From: a virus | IMG/VR virus record: IMGVR_UViG_3300032285_005160 | Coordinates: 1 to 47,631 of that record | Strand: one strand, 5' to 3' | Length of the DNA: 47,631 nt | Shown here: positions 14,454-22,462 of the stretch, piece after piece | Numbering within the stretch: the stretch's first letter is position 1 | How the letters are laid out: each line of letters opens with the position of its first letter | Position numbers and translations under genes: made by a program | The notes under the pieces: generated by a model | Databases searched by the model: none | Seen by the model: only the letters and a program-made list of their open reading frames with translations | Told to the model about the DNA's origin: nothing

Positions 14454-15371
14454 TTACTCCATTTCTTCTTGGAATTGTTCTAAATATCCAGAAGAATTTT
14501 TTCCTCCGTATTTTTTCTTTATTACATCAGTCATTTGTTTAACTAATATATCCCATATACTTAAAGGTGTTGATAATAATTCAGAATATGTAAGCATTTT
14601 AAAAGATGATAATTGTACTAATGATTCTAATAATTCAGAATCAAAAGAAGAAGCATCTTTTTCAAAAAAATAAAATGATGAACGATATGGGTCACTAATA
14701 AAAGCTTTATTATTAGTTCCACACTTTTTACATTCATAAAAAAAAGAAGAATCTAGTCCCCAAGATTCTTCTCTTAAATCATCAAATATTTTAATTATGT
14801 TATCTAATCCTATTTCTAAAAAAGCATCCTCTAAATAAGAATTATCATAAGTTTCTGTGTTATTATAAATAATTTTTGTACACTGTGGTTTTAAAAAATT
14901 AATTACATTATTTATGTTACTTTTTTCATTTTCAAAATTGATTATTCCACTAATAATATTATCTTCAAATAAACGATTTCTAAAAAAAAAGTTAAAATCT
15001 TTAACTAAAAAATTTCTATCTAAAAAGTCCTCTTCTTTAGCATACTTAGTTTTAAATTTAGATAAATTAATTTTAATGTTTACTTTATCATTACAATTAT
15101 AACAAACATTTGGAACTTTTAATTCATCAGTTTTATTCAACATAGTTAAATATAAAAAATATATATATTGAATATCTTTATAAAATAATTTTTTAGGTTC
15201 ATCTATATTCGTATATTTTTTAATTAAAGCATATGCTAATTCTGTTTCAGAAGAATTTAAAAAAGATCCTCTCAATTGAATTAAAAAAGAAACATCTATT
15301 TCTTTAATTTCTATAATAGAATTATAAACTACATTATTAGAAGGTAATAAAATTGGTTTATAAAAATTCAT
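14454..15371 (-). CDS. Baseplate hub assembly protein, gp26/gp51-like (copy 2)
   Basis: 305 residues. The layout is that of the T4 gp26-type family: an N-terminal strand pair (NVVYNSIIEIKEIDVSFLIQL), a helical segment with YKDIQYIYFLYL, then a cysteine pair in PNVCYNCNDKVNIKINLSKF (about 101-120), where a zinc finger is followed by the I-x-I strand. A second pair, CKKC, lies near 209-212. The gene directly upstream has the same plan, so the two are old duplicates. Such proteins help assemble the hub or load the tail spike and are not always in the virion. One-base overlap with the upstream gene's stop. Confidence 0.65.
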   Translation of the reverse strand: MNFYKPILLPSNNVVYNSIIEIKEIDVSFLIQLRGSFLNSSETELAYALIKKYTNIDEPKKLFYKDIQYIYFLYLTMLNKTDELKVPNVCYNCNDKVNIKINLSKFKTKYAKEEDFLDRNFLVKDFNFFFRNRLFEDNIISGIINFENEKSNINNVINFLKPQCTKIIYNNTETYDNSYLEDAFLEIGLDNIIKIFDDLREESWGLDSSFFYECKKCGTNNKAFISDPYRSSFYFFEKDASSFDSELLESLVQLSSFKMLTYSELLSTPLSIWDILVKQMTDVIKKKYGGKNSSGYLEQFQEEME

Positions 15372-16264
15372 TATCTTTTAGAAATTGATGTCATTAACCT
15401 TAAATATATATCTTCAATTTTTAAACTTACTTTTTCACCTTTCATACAGCAATTAGGATTAGTACATTTGTTATCAACAATATATTCTAATGAACTACCA
15501 TAAATATTAATCTTATTTAAAGAATCACTAATTGCTTGTTTATCTTCAAGAGAAAGCCATTTCATCATTTCTTTCCATTCTTCCTTAGGGACGTCAATTC
15601 CATTTTCATCTCTAAGAAATATAATTAATCCAGAAATAACTTCACTAATATCTCTATTATAAATATTTTCTTCATCTTTAACTTTAGGTATATTGAAACA
15701 TAACTCATATTTTTTATCAAATGAATTTAAATTGATTTTGAAAGGTAATTGAATTTCATCAGATACAACTATTGGATTTAAATCTTTTAAGAAATTAATA
15801 TTTATTGGATATTCATCTCTACAGTTTTTACAATCAATAAGATCGTTTATTTGAATCTTATCACCATATGAAATACCTAGAATAAAAGAAAAAACATGTA
15901 ATTTATCAATTAAAGGCATTTCAATTGTTGGAACATTACTTTTTACTGCTGTTTCAAAAATTGAGTTAATTACTTTATTTAATGATGCTGAATCTTTTAT
16001 TTCAGTTAATCTTGCTTCTTCTTCAGTATTTAATCTTCGAACATAAATAAAACCATCTTGAATGTAATGTTTATTAGATATTAATTCACACTTTATAGGT
16101 TCTGGTTCAAATTTAGATTTTTTAGGTTTTAATTCGTTAATGTAAGATGTAAAAGATGATTTCTTTTCTTCTTTTTTTATTTTACTTGAACTATCATTTA
16201 ATTCAACAGTATCTTTATTTAAAAGTCTCTGTAATTCTTCTTGAGAAGGATTTCTTATTGCCAT
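15371..16264 (-). CDS. Baseplate hub assembly protein, gp26/gp51-like (copy 1)
   Basis: About 297 residues. After a Lys/Ser-rich linker come FIYVRRLNTEEEARL, a helix, VFSFILGISYGDKIQINDL and a cysteine pair in IDCKNCRDEYPININ, the order seen in the gp26-type baseplate assembly family and in the next gene. A further cysteine group (CTNPNCC) is near the C-terminus. An in-frame GTG at 16270 lies inside the Shine-Dalgarno; the ATG at 16264, 5 nt after AGGAG, is the better start. A TATAAATA element precedes it. First gene of the block that also encodes the sigma factor and terminase. Confidence 0.65.
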   Translation of the reverse strand: MAIRNPSQEELQRLLNKDTVELNDSSSKIKKEEKKSSFTSYINELKPKKSKFEPEPIKCELISNKHYIQDGFIYVRRLNTEEEARLTEIKDSASLNKVINSIFETAVKSNVPTIEMPLIDKLHVFSFILGISYGDKIQINDLIDCKNCRDEYPININFLKDLNPIVVSDEIQLPFKINLNSFDKKYELCFNIPKVKDEENIYNRDISEVISGLIIFLRDENGIDVPKEEWKEMMKWLSLEDKQAISDSLNKINIYGSSLEYIVDNKCTNPNCCMKGEKVSLKIEDIYLRLMTSISKR

Positions 16265-16278
16265 GTTCACTCCTTATA

Positions 16279-16286
16279 TATTTATA
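16279..16286 (-). promoter_or_regulatory. Exact T4-type late promoter element TATAAATA
   Basis: TATAAATA on the minus strand, 15 nt before the ATG at 16264, inside a 50-nt gap that also has TATAATAATA just upstream (about 16296-16287). The AGGAG follows closely (16275-16271), so a start from TATAAATA itself would leave a very short leader; the upstream TATAAT would suit better. Either fits transcription of the assembly/sigma/terminase block. Confidence 0.5.
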
Positions 16287-16320
16287 TTATTATATAAAAA
16301 GCGAATGATTTTTTTTTATT

Positions 16321-16713
16321 TTACATAAAAATTTTCCAATTCTGTTCAGAAACCCCTAATACTAAATTATCCTTATGTAAGTATCTCCAAGTTTCATTAG
16401 TTGCATCTAATAAAAAAAGATTATCACAAATACTTTGTTTAAAGAAAACCAATAAATCCTGCATAGAAGCTAATTTAATTGAAACATCATCTCCTTCTAC
16501 ACTATCATCATCTTCTCTAAATGATTTATTATCTTTAATATATGGATTAATATAATAATGATCTCCTTCTCTCATTAAAAGAATAGCTTTTTCCATGTCA
16601 TAATGAGACAAGACTTCTTTCATACGATCAAAATCATTTCCCTCATGACAGTATATTATTTCAATACTGCCATCTAAATATTCTATTCCTATTACACCTT
16701 TTTCTTTATTCAT
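16321..16713 (-). CDS. Small conserved phage protein (CH-W/G-type ligand pocket), unknown function
   Basis: 130 residues. The first half, GVIGIEYLDGSIEIIYCHEGNDFDRMKEVLSHYD, resembles a common phage family in which a strand pair ends in YCHWDG and is followed by a helix containing L..HY; function of that family is unknown. The middle is acidic (REDDDSVEGDD). The C-terminus has a Trp-rich stretch. No membrane segment. It follows the exonuclease gene with an 8-bp overlap and ends 50 nt before the next block, so it belongs to the early unit starting near 17918. Confidence 0.55.
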   Translation of the reverse strand: MNKEKGVIGIEYLDGSIEIIYCHEGNDFDRMKEVLSHYDMEKAILLMREGDHYYINPYIKDNKSFREDDDSVEGDDVSIKLASMQDLLVFFKQSICDNLFLLDATNETWRYLHKDNLVLGVSEQNWKIFM

Positions 16714-17506
16714 TTTTTAATTTTTTAATTGAATTGGATTTAAAAAATTTTATCGAAGTTTTATTAAACATTTCATTAATTTTATTTTCATCATAAAAAG
16801 AATTAAATATAGGATCTAATTTATCTAAATTGACTAATTCAAACATTTTTTTATTATTTTTAATTAACTCAGAATTTTCATTAAAAATCTGTAAAGACTT
16901 TTCTTTCATATTTCCAGTATTTATATATTCTATTATATCTTTTTTTCTAAAACGATAAATACCCTTAACGTTGTCACTACCATCACCTACTACTGATTTA
17001 TAAAGAACAAAATTATCACGACTAAATTTAAAACCATATAAATTCTCAAATTCATTTAATCCAATTAATTCTCCATCTAAATCATTTAGAAAATAAACAT
17101 GATCGTTAATACACTGTAATAAATCTTTATCCTTAGAATATATTATAACATCTTTAAATTTAAGACTTAAAGTATAAACTAAATCATCACCCTCCATGTC
17201 AGGAACTTTATACTGTTTAACTCCGATACTATCTAATGTTTCTTGAACTAATTTAAAATCTTGATATGGATTATTTTCTGGATCATATACTCTATTACTT
17301 TTATAATCTGAATTTATGTCTTTTCTAAAAGACCTTGAATCCCAAGTTACGTGAATATCATTAGTATTAAATCTTTCACTGAGTTTTAATATATCCTTTA
17401 AAAAACCAAAACTTGTTCCAGTCATATAATTTTCATTTTTAAAATTTTTAAAAATATAGAAATTTTTATGTAAAACATAATTTCCATCAATTATAATTGT
17501 TTTCAT
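16706..17506 (-). CDS. 5'-3' exonuclease / RNase H, FEN family
   Basis: 266 residues. Conserved acids appear in order: IDGNYVLHKNF (D7), TWDSRSFRKDINSDYKSNR with the arginine/lysine clamp (about 54-72), MEGDDLVYTL (about 103-112), IYSKDKDLLQ (about 121-130) and VGDGSDNVKGI (about 168-178), the H3TH region that binds DNA. This is the phage FEN/T4 RNase H/T5 exonuclease fold, removing RNA primers and flaps and processing 5' ends during replication. Its partner ligase is encoded nearby at 19172-21007 and both are preceded by the same early-type promoter. Start overlaps the upstream stop by one base (TAATG). Confidence 0.85.
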   Translation of the reverse strand: MKTIIIDGNYVLHKNFYIFKNFKNENYMTGTSFGFLKDILKLSERFNTNDIHVTWDSRSFRKDINSDYKSNRVYDPENNPYQDFKLVQETLDSIGVKQYKVPDMEGDDLVYTLSLKFKDVIIYSKDKDLLQCINDHVYFLNDLDGELIGLNEFENLYGFKFSRDNFVLYKSVVGDGSDNVKGIYRFRKKDIIEYINTGNMKEKSLQIFNENSELIKNNKKMFELVNLDKLDPIFNSFYDENKINEMFNKTSIKFFKSNSIKKLKNE

Positions 17507-17862
17507 TAATAATCCTTTTTATTCCTTTTTAATTCTTCTAAAATATCATCTTTGTACAATTTAAATGCATCTAATAAAGTTTGAAATACTTCTTCTGCTT
17601 TTTTATCTTTTTCACTTAAATTAAATTCATTTTCAATCATTTTAGTGACTATTAAAGTTAAAAAATGTTCTAATAAAACAAAATTAGTTATAGATACATC
17701 TACTATATGTCCAACAGAATCCCACGACCTATTCTTAAATTCTTCAATACGAGAAATAAATTGTCTGATATTTTCATCATATTTTTCTTGATTTCCCTCT
17801 AAACCTAGAGATTCAAAATTATCATTATCCATATTATATATTTTATTTATTTTATAAAACAT
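17506..17862 (-). CDS. Hypothetical helical protein upstream of the exonuclease
   Basis: 118 residues from the first ATG; the first ten codons are A/T-only (FYKINKIYN), so the second ATG at 17832, giving MDNDNFESLGLEGNQ, is probably the real start. Neither has a Shine-Dalgarno. The body is two or three charged helices (ENIRQFISRIEEFKN; KDKKAEEVFQTLLDAF) without a known domain. It is first in the early unit with the FEN nuclease, joined to it by a one-base overlap, and lies 56 nt after the predicted transcript start, behind a four-codon reading frame. Confidence 0.6.
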   Translation of the reverse strand: MFYKINKIYNMDNDNFESLGLEGNQEKYDENIRQFISRIEEFKNRSWDSVGHIVDVSITNFVLLEHFLTLIVTKMIENEFNLSEKDKKAEEVFQTLLDAFKLYKDDILEELKRNKKDY

Positions 17863-17888
17863 ATATCGTTAATTTTGAATCTAATTAA

Positions 17889-17903
17889 TTAAAATATTTT
17901 CAT
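17889..17903 (-). promoter_or_regulatory. Four-codon leader reading frame (M-K-I-F) with strong Shine-Dalgarno
   Basis: ATG AAA ATA TTT TAA on the minus strand, 7 nt after AGGAG (17915-17911), the only good ribosome-binding site in the leader of the unit that begins at 17862. The stop lies 26 nt before that gene. It may load ribosomes or modulate the downstream leaderless-type start, or be a vestige. Confidence 0.35.
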
Positions 17904-17924
17904 TTTTATACTCCTATAAATACT

Positions 17925-17953
17925 ATAATATACAATTTATAAGATGTATAATC
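17925..17953 (-). promoter_or_regulatory. Early-type promoter D (FEN unit)
   Basis: GATTAT (17953-17948), 17 nt, TATTAT (17930-17925) on the minus strand, followed by AACATG-free leader and AGGAG. The block TTTTTTAT-G(A)TTATACATCTTA is shared with the ligase promoter almost base for base. Predicted start of transcription near 17918. Confidence 0.7.
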
Positions 17954-17975
17954 ATAAAAAATATAATAGAATTAG

Positions 17976-18002
17976 AAAAAAACCTTTCTTATAAAAGAAA
18001 GG
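17976..18002 (-). terminator. Rho-independent terminator
   Basis: On the minus strand CCTTTCTT (18002-17995), loop TTAT, AAGAAAGG (17990-17983), then seven T (17982-17976): an 8-bp stem with a U tract. It lies between two minus-strand promoters, so it ends the transcript from the upstream one before the FEN unit begins. Confidence 0.75.
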
Positions 18003-18076
18003 AACCATTAAATTTAGATTTTTAAAGTTATATCGAGAGAATAATTGAATAGATGATTACTTTTTTTCTCTATATA
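17976..18076 (-). ncRNA. Candidate terminated small RNA of about 100 nt
   Basis: Bounded by the promoter at 18083-18111 and the terminator at 17976-18002, in the 313-nt gap between divergent genes. The 5' half can pair AGAGAA (18071-18066) with TTCTCT (18041-18036); the 3' half is the terminator hairpin. No Shine-Dalgarno-led reading frame lies inside; an ATG near its 3' end would run through the terminator. The rest of the gap (18112-18175) holds the start signals of the gene at 18176. Could be a regulatory RNA or a leader with attenuation for the FEN unit. Confidence 0.5.
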
Positions 18077-18082
18077 CTCAAT

Positions 18083-18111
18083 ATAATATTTTATCTGATA
18101 AGTGTATAAAC
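18083..18111 (-). promoter_or_regulatory. Early-type promoter B (small RNA)
   Basis: GTTTAT (18111-18106), 17 nt, TATTAT (18088-18083) on the minus strand, after a T-rich TTTTTTTAG. The stretch AGGTTTATACACTTA is identical to that of the promoter at 22463. GTTTA-type -35 boxes with an upstream T/A block resemble T4 early promoters. Predicted start near 18076. Confidence 0.7.
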
Positions 18112-18148
18112 CTAAAAAAATTAAATACAATAAATTTAGATAAGGCAT

Positions 18149-18160
18149 CATAAATATATA
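18149..18160 (+). promoter_or_regulatory. Late-promoter-like CATAAATATATA
   Basis: Identical 12 bases to 8266-8277. It lies 15 nt before the ATG at 18176, with AGAAGG (18165-18170) in between. Orientation and spacing suit transcription of the acidic-protein gene. Confidence 0.4.
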
Positions 18161-18175
18161 AACAAGAAGGTCAAT

Positions 18176-18589
18176 ATGGATGAAGAATTTTTAAACAATT
18201 TTTTAAATGATATATTTAGCAATAATGATTTAATTAAATTAAGTGATTTACAATCTATGATAAATTTTTGTCGAGAAAATTATGATAATTGGAAAGATAT
18301 AAAATTAGAATATTCTGTTCAAATAGATAAAGATTCTGAATTACAATTTGACATAACGAATTTTAATTTAACTGAAAATGTACTTTTTTTAGAAAGCAGA
18401 GATGATAATGATATTTTAACTTTAAAAGATTTTGATGAATTTTTAGATAATATGAAAAAAGATAAAGATGATTGGGGAAACATTATTATCATGTGTGATA
18501 ATGAAGTAGAAATTGGTGATGAAATAAATCAATTCCCAATCTCTACTTTTGTAGATGAAAAAGATTTTGTTTTTTGTTTTATTTTATAA
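18176..18589 (+). CDS. Strongly acidic small protein
   Basis: 137 residues with about 34 Asp/Glu against about 11 Lys/Arg (net about -23). Acids are spread over the whole length with regular hydrophobics between, e.g. LESRDDNDILTLKDFDEF (about 72-89) and CDNEVEIGDEINQF. No known domain, signal or membrane segment. Such charge is typical of DNA-mimic inhibitors and of some T4 prohead core proteins; either is only a guess. AGAAGG precedes the ATG at 6 nt. It is separated from the next plus gene by 61 A/T-only bases. Confidence 0.65.
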   Translation: MDEEFLNNFLNDIFSNNDLIKLSDLQSMINFCRENYDNWKDIKLEYSVQIDKDSELQFDITNFNLTENVLFLESRDDNDILTLKDFDEFLDNMKKDKDDWGNIIIMCDNEVEIGDEINQFPISTFVDEKDFVFCFIL

Positions 18590-18650
18590 ATTTAAATATT
18601 ATTTTTAATAATTTTTTTATTTTTATAAAAAATATATATTAGAGGTAATT

Positions 18651-19124
18651 ATGAAAAGTTTTAAAAAATATCTTGAAATAATTCAAGAATCAAATCTTAG
18701 TTCTATTTATGTAGATAAAAAAATAGATGATTTTGAAGGATCAGTAAAATTAATGTCAGGATCGTATCGTACATATTCTTCACTTACTGATGCAGTAGAA
18801 GTAGCAATTGCAGGAGAAAGTTCTTCTAAAGAAATAAACCTTTATTCAGATGAAAAAGTAAAATTTTTATTTTATAAAAATAATTACTTTTTTGTTGTTA
18901 ATGAAAGTTTTACTGGAGAAGACCCAGAAAATAATATTTATTTTTTTATATATAAAGAAAAAGAAAAAGAGCTATATTATAATTGGGCGGAACATTTTCA
19001 TACTCAATCAGATAGAATAGAAGAAGTAATTAATCAATCTAAAATAGAATTTGTTAATGATGAAAAAACAAAAATAATAAGGATAATAGAAAAACTCAAA
19101 AAAATTACATGTTATACTTCTTAA
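18651..19124 (+). CDS. Putative internal head protein with capsid-targeting-like N-terminus
   Basis: MKSFKKYLEIIQESNLSS carries F4, Y7, L8, E9 and an I-Q-E|S site (11-14) that satisfies the T4 prohead-protease rule. It is almost the same tag as the gene at 1663. The rest (157 residues in all) is a mixed alpha/beta domain with an aromatic centre (KFLFYKNNYFFVVNESF; NIYFFIYKEKEKELYYNW) that is not recognised. AGAGGTAATT precedes the ATG, after AATATATATT. A hairpin terminator follows 8 nt after the stop. Cargo protein of the head by analogy; activity unknown. Confidence 0.7.
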   Translation: MKSFKKYLEIIQESNLSSIYVDKKIDDFEGSVKLMSGSYRTYSSLTDAVEVAIAGESSSKEINLYSDEKVKFLFYKNNYFFVVNESFTGEDPENNIYFFIYKEKEKELYYNWAEHFHTQSDRIEEVINQSKIEFVNDEKTKIIRIIEKLKKITCYTS

Positions 19125-19131
19125 TGAATTA

Positions 19132-19170
19132 ATAAAGGTAATTTTTAATTACCTTTATATGTATTTTTTT
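19132..19170 (+). terminator. Rho-independent terminator between convergent genes
   Basis: ATAAAGGTAAT (19132-19142) and ATTACCTTTAT (19148-19158) form a perfect 11-bp stem with a 5-nt loop; after ATGTA comes a run of ten T (19164-19173). It ends transcription of the tagged gene before the ligase coding region, which starts its stop codon at 19172. Confidence 0.8.
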
Positions 19171-19171
19171 T

Positions 19172-21007
19172 TTAAAACTGAAATTCACTATATTTTACTA
19201 ATTGAATCCCTTTATTTTTTGCTTTAGTTAATTTACTAGAATTATCATCAGGATCATCACATAAAAGAATTTTTACCGAATCATTAATAGAATCAACCCA
19301 AAAATAATTTTGAGATTCGTTGATTTTTTTAATTAATTCGTTTCGAGTGAAAGGTCCTTTACCAGTTGCACACACACCAATTTTATTTGCAGAATTCATT
19401 TTTTTCTCCTCACTAAAATTAATAGATTTTACTAATGAATTAAATAATTCCATATTAGCTGAATCCATTTTCCATTCTAATATTTTCTCGCCTGTAACAT
19501 ATTCAAATTTTTTCCAATTTAAAAAATCTTGAACAGTAAATATTCCTAATTTTTGAAAGACTTTCTTTCCTACCATTGGTATTCCAAGTGAACTTAAAAA
19601 ATCTAATTGAGACATAGAAGATGTTCTTTTAATCTCGTTAAGAATATTATAGATTTTCTTATCACCTAAACCATGAATGCCAATAAGAGAATCATAAGTT
19701 AATTTATACAAATCCTCTATCGAATTTAAAATTCCTTTTTCGTGTAAAGTTCTAATTGTAGCACGAGAGAAAAACTCAATTCCAATTTTTTGTACCCAAA
19801 ATAAAATTTGCTCGATTATTCTTTCACTACAATCAGGATTCTTACAATAAATATGTACTCCATCTAATTTCAAATCAGAAAAAGATCCACAAGAACATCT
19901 AATATTTTGTATTGGAGTATATTCTATATTCTTTTTACAATCAATAATTTTTGGAATTACATCGTTTGCGCGTTGAACAAAAATAGAATCACCAATACTT
20001 AATTTTAAATCAACTATTTGTTTATAATTATTAAGTGTAGCACGAGTTATTTGTGCTCCTCCTATATTTATAGGATCAAAAATACCAACAGGAACTAAAC
20101 GACCATGTCTTGAAGTATTCCATTCAATACTTTGTAGTGTTGTCCAAGCTCCTTGAGAAGGGAATTTCCAAGCTATATTCCATTGAGGATGATGTTCGTT
20201 ATCATCTTCTAAATTTCTTTGAATTGAAATAGAATTAATTATAATTACTATACCATCTATTTCATATTCAACTTCATCTCTCCAATTAATAGCATCTTCT
20301 AAATACCTTTTAAGTTCACTATAATCTTCACATATAACTGTTTTTAGAGAATCAAAACCATACTGAGATAAAGTTTTGATTTTATCCATTTCTAATCCAT
20401 TTTCAAATTTTTCTCCTTCTAAACCATAAGTTATAAAAGAAAGATATTTAGCTTCAGTTAACATATCCTTACGATTAATAATTCCACTAGCAAGATTTCT
20501 AAGTGGTGAATTTGGATAGATAGTTGTTAGAGGTGAATCTTTTTTAATTACAAATTCTCCTCTTACATATACGGTGCTTTTTTCTGGTATTTCTTTTGGA
20601 ATATTAATATAAGAAATAAGATGAGAAACATCTTGTCCTTCTAATCCATCTCCTCTCGTGGCTAAATAAACAATTTTACCATTTTCATATTTAGCGCTTC
20701 CAGAAAGTCCATCAATTTTATGCATAACAGCTAAAGGAGTATCTAATTGAATTTTATTTCTTTGATACCACAATCTAAAATCATTTTCACTATTAGCTTT
20801 TTGTAGTGATCTCATTCGATAATAATGAGATATTTTTTTAGAATGTGGAGAAGATATTCCAACCATATTAAAATACTTACTTTTAGGATTTAAAATTCTT
20901 AATTTATTTTCTAAAAAATCAAAATCAGAATCAGTCATAAAAGGTTCGCTATTATAATAAGCATCCTTAGCAGCAATCAATTGTTCTGTTATTTCTTGCT
21001 CTGTCAT
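19172..21007 (-). CDS. ligA: NAD-dependent DNA ligase
   Basis: 611 residues, about 60 shorter than bacterial LigA but with all parts: domain Ia (DAYYNSEPFMTDSDFD, 15-30), the adenylation lysine K97 in KIDG, ATRGDGLEGQDVS, EIDGIVI, OB fold (HGRLVPVGIFDP), four zinc cysteines (RCSCGS... YCKNPDCS), helix-hairpin-helix repeats (LIGIHGLGDKKI; LSSLGIPMVGKKV) and a C-terminal BRCT domain (KIGVCATGKGPFTRNEL). It seals nicks using NAD+. T4 itself uses an ATP ligase, so this phage has replaced that function. Preceded by AGGAG and an early-type promoter at 21031-21059. Confidence 0.95.
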   Translation of the reverse strand: MTEQEITEQLIAAKDAYYNSEPFMTDSDFDFLENKLRILNPKSKYFNMVGISSPHSKKISHYYRMRSLQKANSENDFRLWYQRNKIQLDTPLAVMHKIDGLSGSAKYENGKIVYLATRGDGLEGQDVSHLISYINIPKEIPEKSTVYVRGEFVIKKDSPLTTIYPNSPLRNLASGIINRKDMLTEAKYLSFITYGLEGEKFENGLEMDKIKTLSQYGFDSLKTVICEDYSELKRYLEDAINWRDEVEYEIDGIVIIINSISIQRNLEDDNEHHPQWNIAWKFPSQGAWTTLQSIEWNTSRHGRLVPVGIFDPINIGGAQITRATLNNYKQIVDLKLSIGDSIFVQRANDVIPKIIDCKKNIEYTPIQNIRCSCGSFSDLKLDGVHIYCKNPDCSERIIEQILFWVQKIGIEFFSRATIRTLHEKGILNSIEDLYKLTYDSLIGIHGLGDKKIYNILNEIKRTSSMSQLDFLSSLGIPMVGKKVFQKLGIFTVQDFLNWKKFEYVTGEKILEWKMDSANMELFNSLVKSINFSEEKKMNSANKIGVCATGKGPFTRNELIKKINESQNYFWVDSINDSVKILLCDDPDDNSSKLTKAKNKGIQLVKYSEFQF

Positions 21008-21030
21008 ATTTACTTTCTCCTATTTTAATA

Positions 21031-21059
21031 ATAATTTATTAATAATAAGATGTATAAAC
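21031..21059 (-). promoter_or_regulatory. Early-type promoter C (ligase)
   Basis: GTTTAT (21059-21054), 17 nt, AATTAT (21036-21031) on the minus strand, after TATTTTTTAT. Predicted start near 21024, 3 nt before AGGAG (21021-21017). It shares TATTTTTTAT-GNTTATACATCTTAT with the promoter at 17953. Confidence 0.7.
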
Positions 21060-21106
21060 ATAAAAAATAAAATAATTATAATAGGTAAACATTAAAAATA
21101 AATTAT

Positions 21107-22462
21107 ATGAAATATATTGATAAAATATTTTTAAGTTATAATTCTTTTTTAAAAATGAAAGATGAGTTTAAAAAAATAGAAGTTAAATACATGTACATAT
21201 CATCAATGGATATAGATAAAAATAAAGAACCAGATGAATTAATAAAAGAATATAATGATATCATTAACTCAGATTTTATTTCTTCTAATGTAATTCAAGA
21301 TGCTTTATCGTCTAAATTTAGTTATGTTTTCGATAAAGTAATAAAAAAAATCACTGATAATATAGACTCATATTCGTTAGAATATATAACTAATATAATT
21401 CCTAAAAATTCTAAATTTGGAATTGATTTTTTAATTTCTTTATCTGAAAAACATAAAAACGATACTCTTGAAAAAAGATTAGATATTCATGAAAAAATAA
21501 AAAACGTTTTTAAAGATTATTATAAACAATTATTTTATGATAATAATGAACATCTATTGTATAATTATATAAAAACAATAAACATTGATGATGAAGAAAT
21601 TATACAACATATTATTAATAATGATTATTTAAGTTATGCAGTTAGTCTTTTTAAAATTTTTAAAAAAGATAGATCAGTTGAATTAGAAAATAAACTTTTA
21701 AATCATTTAATTAAAAATAATAAAGTCGATCCTGATAATTTAAATTATTGTATATCTTATGCTATAAATGTTTTTAAAAACCCATGGATGGAATTTGAAA
21801 AAAAAATAACAGAAAATGAGTTTTATAATTATAATTATTATGATTGGCTTATTGAATATATTTCTCATTATAACAGAAAATTAGATTCATTTAATGAAAA
21901 AATATTAAATCGTGAAGATATTTACGAGCCGTACAATTTAATTTACGTAATAGAATATTTTAGTAAAATAAAAAATACATTAAATGAGAAAATAATTTCT
22001 AAATTAGAAAAAATTATTTTAAATGATAAATATAATGATGCACTTGAAAGAAACATTTATTTATATAGTAAAAAATTCTTAAAAAGAAGATGGACTGAAC
22101 AAGAAGATAAATTTTTTAATTATGATAATTATAATATGACTGTTCAAAAAGGTAATAAAGTAATTTCAAAAGATAAACAAAAATTAGAATATTTAATTGC
22201 ATATATTAAAGATTTTAAAATTAGAGATATTGAATTAGATAAAAAATTTATGGATATTATTAAAAAAGATTATATGTTGTCATATAAATTTGCATTTGCT
22301 ATTAAAAAAGCTGTTCCAGAATTAGAACCTTCTATTGCAAGAGGAAACAATACGAGTTTTAATTATGCAACTAAAATTTTAAACGCTCGTTTTCCTTTGG
22401 GAGAAAAATCTATTCTTAAAAGTAGAAAAGCAAATCAATATAAACTCATATTTAAATTATAG
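21107..22462 (+). CDS. Helical-repeat protein of a common phage family
   Basis: 451 residues built from degenerate helical repeats of 30-40 residues. The family signature (Y-A, about ten residues, an R/W-hydrophobic turn, then E in a following helix) is clearest at the end: FNYATKILNARFPLGEKSIL and YSKKFLKRRWTEQEDKFF, and weaker at ISYAINVFKNPWMEFEKKI. In other phages such proteins are unannotated; the fold suggests a protein-binding scaffold. No signal peptide. The start has no Shine-Dalgarno (AAATTATATG). It is divergent from the ligase and followed by a promoter that begins one base after its stop codon. Confidence 0.6.
   Translation: MKYIDKIFLSYNSFLKMKDEFKKIEVKYMYISSMDIDKNKEPDELIKEYNDIINSDFISSNVIQDALSSKFSYVFDKVIKKITDNIDSYSLEYITNIIPKNSKFGIDFLISLSEKHKNDTLEKRLDIHEKIKNVFKDYYKQLFYDNNEHLLYNYIKTINIDDEEIIQHIINNDYLSYAVSLFKIFKKDRSVELENKLLNHLIKNNKVDPDNLNYCISYAINVFKNPWMEFEKKITENEFYNYNYYDWLIEYISHYNRKLDSFNEKILNREDIYEPYNLIYVIEYFSKIKNTLNEKIISKLEKIILNDKYNDALERNIYLYSKKFLKRRWTEQEDKFFNYDNYNMTVQKGNKVISKDKQKLEYLIAYIKDFKIRDIELDKKFMDIIKKDYMLSYKFAFAIKKAVPELEPSIARGNNTSFNYATKILNARFPLGEKSILKSRKANQYKLIFKL

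Noticed and set aside
17915-17922. Exact TATAAATA on the plus strand
   Set aside because: It overlaps the minus-strand AGGAG/leader of the FEN unit and no plus gene begins for 250 nt; the minus-strand signals explain this sequence better.
17863-18175. tRNA gene in the 313-nt gap
   Set aside because: No cloverleaf or T-arm sequence; the hairpins fit a terminator and a short stem instead.
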